Positions 10,336 through 19,353 of a stretch of 64,000 nt of DNA are shown piece after piece. The DNA lies in contig NC_064048.1 of assembly GCF_932526225.1 (NCBI RefSeq), forward strand, positions 273,340 through 337,339. The letters are read 5' to 3'. The stretch comes from Nematostella vectensis (lineage: Eukaryota > Cnidaria > Anthozoa > Actiniaria > Edwardsiidae). Made by a program: the position numbers and the translations under genes. Every line of letters begins with the position of its first letter. Positions within the stretch are counted from its first letter, which is position 1. The notes under the pieces were generated by a model, which was not told where the DNA came from, made no database searches, and saw only the letters and a list, made by a program, of their open reading frames with translations.

Positions 10336-11226
10336 ATGTATTCTATCCCTTTTGTGTTTAGTACTAGGCACAACCTTTTATGCATTTGTCATGTTGGTAT
10401 TTCTAAAGAATATTTCAGATTTTGGGGTGCTTTATGTGGTTTGTTTGCCAACAAAAGCTCGATTGCATCGCTTGCCTTATTACACAAGACCAGTCCTTAT
10501 GGCCGTATGGTGTCCTTCAATTCCCTTTGGGGAACCAATAAACCCAGAAATGGGGCTCAAAATCTCCTTCGGGAGAGCATAGAATTCCTTCGGGAAGCAA
10601 ACAAACCCAGAAATGGGGCTCAAAATGTGCTTCGGCACACTGAATATTCCCTTCGGGGAACTAGTAATCACAGCAATGTGATCTTAACTGTGCTTCGGCA
10701 CACTGAAAATTTCCTTCGGGAAACTAATAATCACAGCAATGTGACTGAAAGGCACTATAATGGCAAATATTGTGGAAACCAATTTGTGAACAAAAGTATT
10801 TTCGGGATACCTGTGTACATGTTGCTGTATTTGTCGGATAAAACAGGGCAAACAAATCACATTTTTAGCACTGTATATAATGATCGAAGTAATCTTGTTG
10901 ACGAATTCACCTCAAAAACTAGTAATAACAGTATAACAAATGCATTTGAGAAAACTATGCCTAGTATTGAAAACAAACATGATAATAATAAACATGCATC
11001 TTGTCCATCTATCAAGATCTCCAAGTGTATAGAAAATCATAGACATTCTCGAATATGTTCAAAGCAACTAAATCACAAATGTAGAGATAGAGAACCATCT
11101 AGAATATCCCTAAAAAAAGTTATGAGATTGCTCAGATATAGAAAGTTAAGAAAAAGACACAAAAAGATGATTATTAAGGGCACACCTGTTTCATCTGTTT
11201 TTTTACAGAATTGCTACAAACTATAA
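10336..11226 (+). CDS. Helentron upstream ORF of unknown function, encoding 21-residue repeats
   Basis: An ATG at 10336 opens a 296-codon frame. I do not recognise a domain. Residues about 60-140 are the translation of a 63-bp tandem repeat (NKPRNGAQN and SNHSN-type units, 21 residues each) whose DNA folds into tetraloop hairpins (see the separate entry). The last 60 or so residues are strongly basic (KKVMRLLRYRKLRKRHKKM), suggesting nucleic-acid binding. The frame stops 10 bp before the next one, which carries the 2A peptide; the two frames differ, so a splice, a frameshift or independent translation is possible. The repeat period being a multiple of three keeps the frame open, which may be the only reason the ORF is long. 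Confidence 0.4.
   Translation: MYSIPFVFSTRHNLLCICHVGISKEYFRFWGALCGLFANKSSIASLALLHKTSPYGRMVSFNSLWGTNKPRNGAQNLLRESIEFLREANKPRNGAQNVLRHTEYSLRGTSNHSNVILTVLRHTENFLRETNNHSNVTERHYNGKYCGNQFVNKSIFGIPVYMLLYLSDKTGQTNHIFSTVYNDRSNLVDEFTSKTSNNSITNAFEKTMPSIENKHDNNKHASCPSIKISKCIENHRHSRICSKQLNHKCRDREPSRISLKKVMRLLRYRKLRKRHKKMIIKGTPVSSVFLQNCYKL
10521..10744. repeat. 63-bp tandem array of UUCG and GNRA tetraloop hairpins
   Basis: Eleven short perfect hairpins recur in the order UUCG, UUCG, GNRA. First UUCG class: 10563-10576, 10626-10639, 10689-10702. Second class: 10521-10534 (loop TTTG), 10585-10596, 10647-10660, 10710-10723. GNRA class: 10543-10554 and 10606-10617 (CCCA-GAAA-TGGG), 10667-10682 and 10731-10744 (TCACA-GCAA-TGTGA). 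Successive members are 62-64 bp apart. All closing pairs of the UUCG loops are C-G. Stems differ between units with both strands changed, e.g. TCTCC/GGAGA versus TGTGC/GCACA. The role is unknown; RNA structure or single-strand DNA structure during Helentron replication are both possible. Confidence 0.85.
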
Positions 11227-11236
11227 CTATTGGAAA

Positions 11237-13156
11237 TTGAAATACATTAACAGACTTAATAGTTTCTATAGCTCCTTTTTTAGAGCAACTTGTAAAACAT
11301 CAGTGAGGTATAATGGATGTAAACAAACTCTTTTATTGTCTGGGGACATTGAATTGAATCCTGGTCCTGTAACTGATAATAATAATATTGAAGATATATG
11401 TTTATATAGTAATGGTGACTTTACGTTAAGATACCGAATGCTTCGACATGGTTTAACACCACTAGATGTTGGTGGAGGAGGTGATTGCTTTTTCAAATCA
11501 GTATCACATCAGCTATATGGTAATTCAAATAAACATGCAGAAATTAGAGCTTTAGGAGTAAGATATTTAAAGGACAATCCTGAACGATTTATTGAAAGTA
11601 TCATAGATTCATCTTGGTCACAGTATTTAACTAATATGTCTCTACAAGGAACATGGGCCAATCATATTATAATACAGGCTGTTGCTGATGCAATGAGTTT
11701 AAAGATTCATATTATAGAATCAGATTCAAATATTAGGGAAGTCACATTAGTTGAGCCAGCAAATACAATAATAAATAATATTAGAACAATATACATAGGA
11801 CATATTGGTCAAGTGCACTACGTATCAACATGTTCTGTTTCACATCAACAAAGTTCGAACAATATTGACAGGGAAAATACAATTTCGAGTCGTCCAGAAA
11901 AAAGAAAGCAAGCAAGTACAAGCAAAAGTTCTAATTCAAATGAAACAAAAAAGCAAGACAGGGCTACCTACATTAGGCAATACATGAAGGAATACAGGCA
12001 ATCCAAACAAAATAATACTTCACCAGAAAAAAAATCAAAGAGAAATGAATACCAAAGAAATTATAGAGAAATGAATGCATCACCAGAAAAGAAATTAAAG
12101 TGTAATGAATACCTAAGAAAATATAGAGAAATTAATTCATCACCAGAAAAGAAATTAAAGTGTAATGAATACCTAAGAAAATATAGAGAAATGAATGCAT
12201 CACCAGAAAAAAAATCAAAGAGAAATGAATACCAAAGAAAAAATAGAGAAATGAATGCATCACCGGAAAAGAAATCAAAGCGTAATGAATACCAAAGAAA
12301 ATATGGAGCTAACTCATCCATTGAATTTGCAATAAAGCGGTTCCATGAAATAGTAAACCAAGGCCCTCTGTATATTTGTATATGTTGTGATCAACTATGG
12401 TATAAACATAGTGTGAGTAGTACTACTAAGCTGAGACAATCAAATCCTGATGTTGTGAAATATCTATCAAATAAGATAAGTGTTGGTAACAAAGAATGGG
12501 TTTGTAGAACATGCTCTAATTATTTGCAAAAAAATAAAGTCCCACCATGTGCTGTAGCGAATGGTATGGCATTTCCAGATAAACCAGATTTCTTTGATCT
12601 CAATGAACTAGAATGTAGATTATTAGCTCCAAGAATTGCATTTCAAAAATTAATGCAGGCACCTAGGGGGAGACAGCTTAAGATACATGGAAATATTGTT
12701 AATGTACCTGCTGATGTAACTAATACAGTTAATATATTACCACGATTGCAAAATCAAACTGCTACAATTAAAGTTGATTTAAAGCGGATGCTGAAATATA
12801 AGAGTTCTGCACTGTCACTAAATGTAAGACCATATAAAGTACTTCAAGCAGCAAATTGGCTTATAACACATAGTAGTTTATATAGAGATGAAGGTATAGT
12901 ACTGAATAATGACTGGATCAATCAATACAACAGAGCTGATAATGATGAAATTAATGAGAAGGTACAGTCAGATACAATAGATGAAACTGATGACAATGAT
13001 ATTGATTCTGAAGGGCTAGACCAAAATGAATCACATGAAGATGAAGCAGAAACAATTGCTGGTGTTACTGATACTATGTTTACAGCAACTGACTTTTTAG
13101 AAGATAATGAAAGGCAAAACATATTAAATATTGCTCCAGGTGAAGGGAATAGACCA
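11237..13156 (+). CDS. Helentron ORF, first half: 2A-like peptide, OTU protease, Lys-rich repeats, DUF6570-like region
   Basis: This is the N-terminal half of the Helentron replicase polyprotein, interrupted by a LINE at 13156. The listed start is a TTG at the beginning of the open frame; no upstream in-frame ATG is seen and true initiation is unknown. Residues 36-44 are GDIELNPGP, a 2A-like ribosome-skipping motif (11342-11368), which would release the downstream protein. Residues about 76-200 form an OTU cysteine protease: GGGGDCFFKSV with Cys84 and GQVHYV with His194. Residues about 262-355 contain five 20-residue repeats of the ASPEKKSKRNEYQRKYRE type (60-bp DNA repeats, 12020-12300). A Cys-rich CxxC region (CICC, CRTC) and a DUF6570-like segment follow. 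The frame resumes at 17916 after the LINE. Confidence 0.8.
12020..12305. repeat. 60-bp coding repeat, five copies
   Basis: Units TCACCAGAAAAGAAATTAAA recur every 60 bp and encode the Lys/Arg-rich 20-residue repeats of the Helentron protein. Copies 2 and 3 (about 12081-12200) are nearly identical, suggesting recent homogenisation. Confidence 0.8.
13150..13156. repeat. Left target-site duplication of the nested LINE
   Basis: TAGACCA here equals 17909-17915. A further TAGACCA at 13180-13186 lies inside the LINE 5' end, so the exact left border has a small ambiguity. Confidence 0.8.
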
Positions 13157-13332
13157 GTATAGACCTCGTATACCCAGTATAGACCAGTATAGACCTCAGA
13201 ATAGACCTCGGTCAGCGGTTCGGGGACAAGATGGCAGCCATTTTTTCGGCTCCCCAAAAACGGCTAAATCCTGTTTAAATTTACGTGTTTATTTAAGTGT
13301 TTATTTACGTCTGTGTCATTGAAGCAAGGGCG

Positions 13333-14121
13333 ATGGATGAGACTCTACTCGAGAGGGTTAATTCGCTCGAAAAATCTATGGATTTTTTCAACAATCAGTT
13401 TGAACTGATCAAGAAGAAAGTCACAACGCTCGAAAGAGAGAACGAGGCATTAAGAGTCGAAAATAACGTCCTGAACTCACGTATATCTACAATCACCGAT
13501 AAGTTAAGAGACCAAGAGGCTATACTTGACGAACAGGAGCAATACATGAGGAGGGAGTGTTTGGAATTTAAAGGGATTCCTAGTCTGGAAGACGAGAATA
13601 CTAATGATCTTGTTATTCAAGTCGCTCAACTCGCTGGAGTCGAACTGGATGAGGATGATATTTCTATTAGTCATCGTCTCCCTGCGGCAAATAATAGAGA
13701 ATGGTCTGATTATGAAGGCAACGTCCATCCCCCATCGCCCCCTACTATCATTGCAAAGTTTGTGAGGAGAGATATCAAAGATGAAATCTACAAGGCTCGT
13801 TTTAGATTGAAGGACAAAACCACCCAGGACCTAGAAGATTTCAATTGCACGGATCACAGGAATCATATTTACATCGCGGAAAGTTTAACCCAGGCCAGGA
13901 AAAAATTGTTCAAAGCATGCCTAAAAGCGAAGAAGGATCTGAAGTTCGCCTATGCTGGGACTGCAAATGGAAAAGTTTATCTTAAAAAGGATAAGAAGAG
14001 TCGGGCAGTATACATCAACTCGCCTACCGACATAGCTAAGCTAAGAAGGTCTCATGCTATCCAGCCACCAATAGCTGATGTATCTAGAAGTTCAAGGCCA
14101 ATTGACCAAGCTTCATCGTGA
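13333..14121 (+). CDS. LINE ORF1 protein: coiled coil, RRM-like and C-terminal domains
   Basis: I take ATG 13333 as the start because MDETLLERVNSLEKS opens a coiled coil; an upstream in-frame ATG at 13297 would add 12 unlike residues. Residues about 3-75 show heptads (LERENEALRVENNVLNSRI). An RRM-like segment follows with YMRRECLEFKGIP, a signature of L1-type ORF1 proteins, then a basic C-terminal domain (ARKKLFKACLKAKKDLKFAY...GKVYLKKDKKS). The protein would trimerise and coat the LINE RNA as a chaperone. The frame is intact (263 codons) and ends 126 bp before ORF2. Confidence 0.8.
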   Translation: MDETLLERVNSLEKSMDFFNNQFELIKKKVTTLERENEALRVENNVLNSRISTITDKLRDQEAILDEQEQYMRRECLEFKGIPSLEDENTNDLVIQVAQLAGVELDEDDISISHRLPAANNREWSDYEGNVHPPSPPTIIAKFVRRDIKDEIYKARFRLKDKTTQDLEDFNCTDHRNHIYIAESLTQARKKLFKACLKAKKDLKFAYAGTANGKVYLKKDKKSRAVYINSPTDIAKLRRSHAIQPPIADVSRSSRPIDQASS

Positions 14122-14247
14122 CTGGCAAAATTAAAAGATTACTAATTAGTGGACCCCTAACGGAGACAGATAAGTACTACCAATTAATTATGTGTAGCTT
14201 TTCCAAGTATGATTCCCTTATAGTTTTTTCTCTCGTTTATAATCTAG

Positions 14248-17200
14248 ATGACTTCTACTGAATGTCGTAACTGCCTTAAGGTAGTCAAGAAAAATTCTCG
14301 AGGAATCCAATGTGATATCTGTCTCGAATGGTTCCACTTAAAGTGTACTGTACTCTCAGTTAAAGAGTACAATTATTTTTCTAGAACAAATGATCTTTGG
14401 ATCTGTTTGTTTTGCCGCCATGCTATTTTTCCTTTCCAGTCTGCCAACAATACAGCTCTAGCCGAACTTGCTTATAACTCTAATGAGGCTTGTTTGTGCT
14501 CAAGGAAAATTGCTAATTTAAATCTAGATTCTCTGCCATGCTTTGATGTAATGTCTTCTCTTGAAAAGATTTCCAGCCTTTCCAACATTGATATTGATTC
14601 TCAATTGCCACTTTCTATAAATTTTGATTATTTTTCTGCACATGATTTTCATTCAAATGTAGAGATCCAATCCTCCCTAGCTGAAAAAGCATTTTCTGCT
14701 TTGCACTTTAATATCAGAAGTCTATCCAAAAATTTTGATCGCTTTTGCCATCTGCTGGATGAACTACAGAATCCTTTTCCTGTTATCGGTCTGTCTGAAA
14801 CCAAAATCTTGGATGGGCTTCCCCCTCTTACAAATACCTGCATGACAGGTTATAATTTTCTCTCACAGCCAACACTGTCAGATGCAGGGGGGGTTGGATT
14901 CTACATCAAAAATAATCTGGTATACTCAAAAAGGGATGATTTTTGTTGTTCCAAGCCAGAACTTGAGTCACTTTGGGTTGAAATTGAAATCCCTCAGCAA
15001 CGTAATATTGTCTGTGGGACTATTTATCGACATCCAAATAGTAATCTAGATACAACCCTCAATTTTTTATATGATATTGTGGAACGAGTAAGCAAAGAAA
15101 ACAAGTTCTGTTTAATAATGGGCGATTTTAATTTGAATTTGCTCAATTATGACTCTAATTCTGACACAAATGACTTTGTAAATAGCCTGGGTGCTTACCA
15201 CTTTCACCCTCATATATTAAAGCCCACCAGAATCACTGAACACTCGGCAACTTTAATCGATAACATTTTTTTCAATTCCCTGGAACATCAGACCCTAAGT
15301 GGAAATATACTTACTGGAATTACAGATCATCTTCCTAATTTCTTAATTATTAATAAATTAGCACCTTTACCCCAGAGTTACAAAATGTACAAACGAGATT
15401 TCTCCAAGCTTGATAAAGAAGCATTATTATCAGATATTCAGTCCATCAACTGGATCGATGTCCTACCATCTAATGATGGATCGAAAAATGTTAACGATAT
15501 ATTTCAATCCTTTTTCTCAAATATTTCTGCTATTATTGACAAACATGTTCCCCTGAGGAAACGGACAAGAAAGGAGATTAAATCACTTTCCAAGCCTTGG
15601 ATTACCAAGGGCATTATAACATCAATCAAGTTGAAGGACAAATTCTATAAAAAATATCTTGTATCTAGAAGTGAGTACTACCTCTCAAAATACAAATGCT
15701 ATCGCAATAAGATTAGTCAGCTTATTAGAACTAGCAAACAGAACTACTATCAGAATTACTTTGCCACCAATAGTAAGAATATAAAAAATATTTGGTCAGG
15801 TATTAAGGAATTGATAACAACAAAGCCTACTTGCTCAAACCAACCCTCCAAACTTATCATTAATAATAAGACAGCCAAAGACCCCAAAGCTATTGCAATA
15901 GCCTTTAATAACTTTTTTGCTACAATTGGTAGTCAGCTTGCTAGTAAAATTCCACATGTAGATAGAAGTCCTGAATCCTTCCTTGGTCCACCGCTAGTAA
16001 ACAGTTTTGTCCTTTCTCCGGTCACAGCATCTGAGATAGAGGATATTATTTCTGGGTTAAATCCCTCCAAGGCATCAGGTCCTTATAGCATCCCAGTTTG
16101 CCTTCTAAAATTTTTGAAGTCCTATTCATCAGTACCCTTGGAAATATTATACAATCACTCATTTAGTAATGGCTGTGTCCCGGATCAGTTTAAAATTGCA
16201 AAAACAATTCCAATTCATAAAAAAGATTCAGCTAGCTGCATGGATAATTATAGACCAATCTCGCTGCTTTCAATTTTTAACAAAATCTTGGAGAAACTAA
16301 TGTATAAAAGACTTATTGCCTTTATTAACAAATATAATATTCTCTATGACAAGCAATTTGGATTCCGAGAGCAACACACTACTTTTCATGCAACACTTCT
16401 AATTGTAGACAAAATTCAAAGGGCTATAGAGGAGGGCCAGTATTCCTGTGGGATATTTCTCGACTTCTCAAAAGCATTTGACACAGTTGATCATAAAATT
16501 CTTATTAGCAAACTTGCTCACTACGGAATTCGTGGAATTGCAAATGAATGGTTTTCATCATACTTGTCAAATAGAAGGCAATTTGTGTCAGTTAATAATT
16601 CAGAATCTGATGAAGTTGTCCTCACTCATGGAGTCCCACAGGGTTCAGTACTTGGCCCCCTCTTATTTATTATTTATATCAATGACTTTCATAGATGCAG
16701 TAGTATATTTGATTTTCATATCTTTGCTGATGACACTAACCTATTTTACTCGAACAGTAGTTTGCTTGCTCTGGAATCCTGTATCAACGAAAATCTTCTT
16801 CATGTTTCTAGCTGGCTTGCTGCCAATAAGCTCTCTCTAAATATCGATAAAACAAACTTCATCATTTTTCATCCACCACAGAAAATCTCTAATTATACTC
16901 TAAGTATTAAGATAAATGGCAAATGCATCAAGAAAGAGAAGTACATCAAATATCTAGGCATCTATATTGACTCCCATCTTAGCTGGAAATATCAGATACT
17001 TCATATAGCTAAAAAGATTAAACGTTGCATTGGTGTTCTCTCAAAAATAAGACATTATGTAAATATTTCAGTCCTAAAAATGCTTTACTATACATTATTA
17101 TTTCCATTTCTAACTTACTCAGTTGTGACCTGGGGCAACACCTATGCAACTACTCTTAAGCCCCTTTTTATACTTCAGAAAAGGGCAATTAGAATATTAA

Positions 17201-17559
17201 CTTTTTCTGATTTTAGGACCCCTTCAAATCCATTATTCTACCAACTTAGTCTCCTCAAACTTCATGACATAATCTATCTTAACAATGCACTGTTTATGTA
17301 TGACTTCCATTCAGATCATTTGCCATCTGTCTTCAAATCATTTTTCACAAATATTAACAGGATACATCAATATAATACAAGACTTGCTAGTAGGAAGACT
17401 TATTACCTGCCTAAGATACGCACAAACTATGGCAAATTTAATATTCGCTTTCTTGGTGTAAAAATCTGGAACGATATTCAGGATGATTATAAATCTGAAT
17501 CTCGCTCCAGTTTCAAGACACAAATGATCAGCTCTCTTTTAGATCGTTACAAAAGCTAA
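14248..17559 (+). CDS. LINE ORF2: PHD finger, AP endonuclease, reverse transcriptase
   Basis: The 1103-residue frame is intact and starts at ATG 14248. Residues 5-58 are a PHD-type zinc finger (CRNCLKVV, CDICLEWFHLKC, WICLFC). The endonuclease spans about 150-375: LHFNIRSL, LSETKI, GTIYRHP, IMGDFNLNLL and GITDHLPNF give the Asn, Glu, Asp and His residues expected for nicking. The RT spans about 560-880: DNYRPISLLS, LDFSKAFDTVDHKIL, HGVPQGSVLGPLLF and the catalytic FADDTNLFY (residues about 825-833). A C-terminal region ends with FLGVKIWNDI. It would carry out target-primed reverse transcription. A PHD finger suggests a chromatin preference; that is inference. The clade is somewhere in CR1/L2/Jockey. 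Confidence 0.9.
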   Translation: MTSTECRNCLKVVKKNSRGIQCDICLEWFHLKCTVLSVKEYNYFSRTNDLWICLFCRHAIFPFQSANNTALAELAYNSNEACLCSRKIANLNLDSLPCFDVMSSLEKISSLSNIDIDSQLPLSINFDYFSAHDFHSNVEIQSSLAEKAFSALHFNIRSLSKNFDRFCHLLDELQNPFPVIGLSETKILDGLPPLTNTCMTGYNFLSQPTLSDAGGVGFYIKNNLVYSKRDDFCCSKPELESLWVEIEIPQQRNIVCGTIYRHPNSNLDTTLNFLYDIVERVSKENKFCLIMGDFNLNLLNYDSNSDTNDFVNSLGAYHFHPHILKPTRITEHSATLIDNIFFNSLEHQTLSGNILTGITDHLPNFLIINKLAPLPQSYKMYKRDFSKLDKEALLSDIQSINWIDVLPSNDGSKNVNDIFQSFFSNISAIIDKHVPLRKRTRKEIKSLSKPWITKGIITSIKLKDKFYKKYLVSRSEYYLSKYKCYRNKISQLIRTSKQNYYQNYFATNSKNIKNIWSGIKELITTKPTCSNQPSKLIINNKTAKDPKAIAIAFNNFFATIGSQLASKIPHVDRSPESFLGPPLVNSFVLSPVTASEIEDIISGLNPSKASGPYSIPVCLLKFLKSYSSVPLEILYNHSFSNGCVPDQFKIAKTIPIHKKDSASCMDNYRPISLLSIFNKILEKLMYKRLIAFINKYNILYDKQFGFREQHTTFHATLLIVDKIQRAIEEGQYSCGIFLDFSKAFDTVDHKILISKLAHYGIRGIANEWFSSYLSNRRQFVSVNNSESDEVVLTHGVPQGSVLGPLLFIIYINDFHRCSSIFDFHIFADDTNLFYSNSSLLALESCINENLLHVSSWLAANKLSLNIDKTNFIIFHPPQKISNYTLSIKINGKCIKKEKYIKYLGIYIDSHLSWKYQILHIAKKIKRCIGVLSKIRHYVNISVLKMLYYTLLFPFLTYSVVTWGNTYATTLKPLFILQKRAIRILTFSDFRTPSNPLFYQLSLLKLHDIIYLNNALFMYDFHSDHLPSVFKSFFTNINRIHQYNTRLASRKTYYLPKIRTNYGKFNIRFLGVKIWNDIQDDYKSESRSSFKTQMISSLLDRYKS

Positions 17560-17908
17560 CTCTATTATTGTTGTAATTTACAAACTTAAGATTCTCTCCT
17601 ATATATAAATGATCCCTATAATCGACCTCCCCTTGCTTGTGCGTGTTTTGTTCTTGTGCGTGCATCTATTGTCGTCTGTTTTTCGTTTCTGTTTGTATTG
17701 ATATTATATTGATGTATCATGTTGTTTACCCATGCAATTTTCCGCTTGACCTAGCCGCTTAAGCTCGATTAGCTATGCTATTTCTTAATGCGGCTGGTGC
17801 CCAATTATAAAAATTATATTTATTTTTCTCCTTTTCTTATTTAATAAGTAATATCTGTATAATAGAGGGTGCTAATAAAATATGTTGTTGTTATGTTGTT
17901 GTTGTTGT

Positions 17909-17915
17909 TAGACCA
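17909..17915. repeat. Right target-site duplication of the nested LINE
   Basis: TAGACCA follows directly on the TGTTGT tail and precedes the resumed Helentron frame. Confidence 0.8.
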
Positions 17916-19353
17916 TTAAGTGTTTTTAGAGACAAATATTGTGAAGAGTTAGCATACCCTGGAATATTTCTTGGACAACCACGAATTGACAATAAACAAA
18001 GATTAGTCGATATTAACTATAGTGATATATGTAAATCAGAGTTGAGACGGTCTGACAGACGAGCTGCAGTGTGCATTGAAAATATATTTTACAAAACAAA
18101 AAAGTTGCAAATGAAAATTCTCTTAGAAAAATCACATATAGCTCTGAGAAAATGTAAGGGAAACAACAAAAATATTACTGCTGGACAACTTAAACAGCAA
18201 GGATCAATAGACAGATTGATTCGTCATGATGATGGATACAAATTTTTAAATGCATTGAGAGGTTCACCTCCATACTTTGAAAAAGCTAAAAAAAGATCTG
18301 TTTGCAATGATTAGGCAGTTAGGTCCTGCTACACTATTTTGTAGTTTCTCATCAGCTGAAACACAATGGATGCACCTACTTAGAATACTTGGTCAGCTTG
18401 TAGACAATAAGGAATACACTGATGAACAAATAGACAATTTTAATTGGGATGACAGGTGTCGCTTAATTCAGAGTGACCCTGTGACATGTGCAAGACACTT
18501 TGATTATCAAGTTAATCAATTTTTAACAAACTTCTTGTTCAGTTCTGCTCAACCTTTAGGTAAAATATCTTACTGGTTTTACCGTGTAGAATATCAGCAA
18601 AGAGGGTCTCCTCATATACATATGCTGATGTGGCTTGAAGATGCACCACAATTTCAAATAGATAGTGATGAAGATGTCACATCATTTATTGATAAGATAA
18701 TAACTTGCCAAAAGCCAGTAGACAATGCTGATTTACTAGTCTTGGTTAATAGACAGGTACATAGACATTCGCATACATGCCGTAAAAATACAAGTAGCAA
18801 ATGTAGATTTAACTATCCACAGCCACCAATAAAGCAAACTATGATAATATATCCTCTAGATGAGGATACACCCGAAAAGGAAATAAAAATATATAGAGAT
18901 AATTGGAAGGCAATTCAAGTGTATCTAGATGAAAGCAAAGAAGGTGAAGATATTACATTTGACCAGTTACTCGTGAACCTTAATATCACTAAACAAAACT
19001 ATTTACTTGCTGTAAGTTCATCGATTAACACACCTACAGTGTTTCTGAAAAGAAATCCCAATGAATTACGCATAAATAATTACAACCCTGATTGTCTCTC
19101 TGCATGGAGAGCTAACATGGATATACAGTTTGTCTTAGATGTCTATGCATGTGCTGTGTACATAGTGAATTATATATCAAAAGGCCAGAAAGGCATGAGT
19201 GAACTTTTAAGAGAGGCATGTACTAAAGCTAGGCAAGGTAATAAAACAATAAAACAACAAGTAAGGGATATTGGAAGTAAGTTCCTCAATAATGTTGAGA
19301 TAAGTGCACAAGAAGCAGTGTACATTGTGTTACAGCTTCCAATGAGAAAATAA
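17916..19353 (+). pseudogene. Helentron replicase middle part: Rep (HUH) domain
   Basis: After the LINE the frame resumes (LSVFRDKYCEELAYPGIFLG), a typical Helitron N-terminal block. It shifts frame within an A7 tract at 18289-18295, then continues from LKKDLFAMIRQLGP. The Rep active site shows GSPHIHMLMW (HUH metal-binding pair, about 18613-18630) and YACAVYIVNYISKGQKG (Tyr/Lys motif near 19147-19195). Cys/His residues (HRHSHTC...CRFNYP) may bind zinc. The enzyme would nick and join single strands for rolling-circle transposition. A TAA at 19351-19353 stops the frame, but the same frame stays open beyond it into the helicase. Confidence 0.8.

Larger units (their letters stand above)
13157..17908 (+). 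mobile_element. Near full-length LINE (CR1/L2/Jockey group) inserted in the Helentron
   Basis: The element has a short 5' UTR, two intact ORFs and a (TGTTGT)-type 3' tail, and is bordered by TAGACCA at 13150-13156 and 17909-17915. The Helentron reading frame continues exactly across the empty site (…GEGNRP then LSVFRD), which defines the insertion. Repeated AGACCAGTATAGACCTC motifs (13150-13207) at the 5' end resemble the target, pointing to microhomology at the 5' junction. Length is about 4.75 kb. Intact ORFs indicate a young copy. Confidence 0.88.

Noticed and set aside
12061..12321. Minus-strand Phe/Ser-rich frame
   Set aside because: Antisense of the Lys-rich 60-bp repeats in the Helentron protein.
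16448..16840. Overlapping plus-strand 130-residue frame
   Set aside because: Shadow of the LINE reverse transcriptase in another frame.
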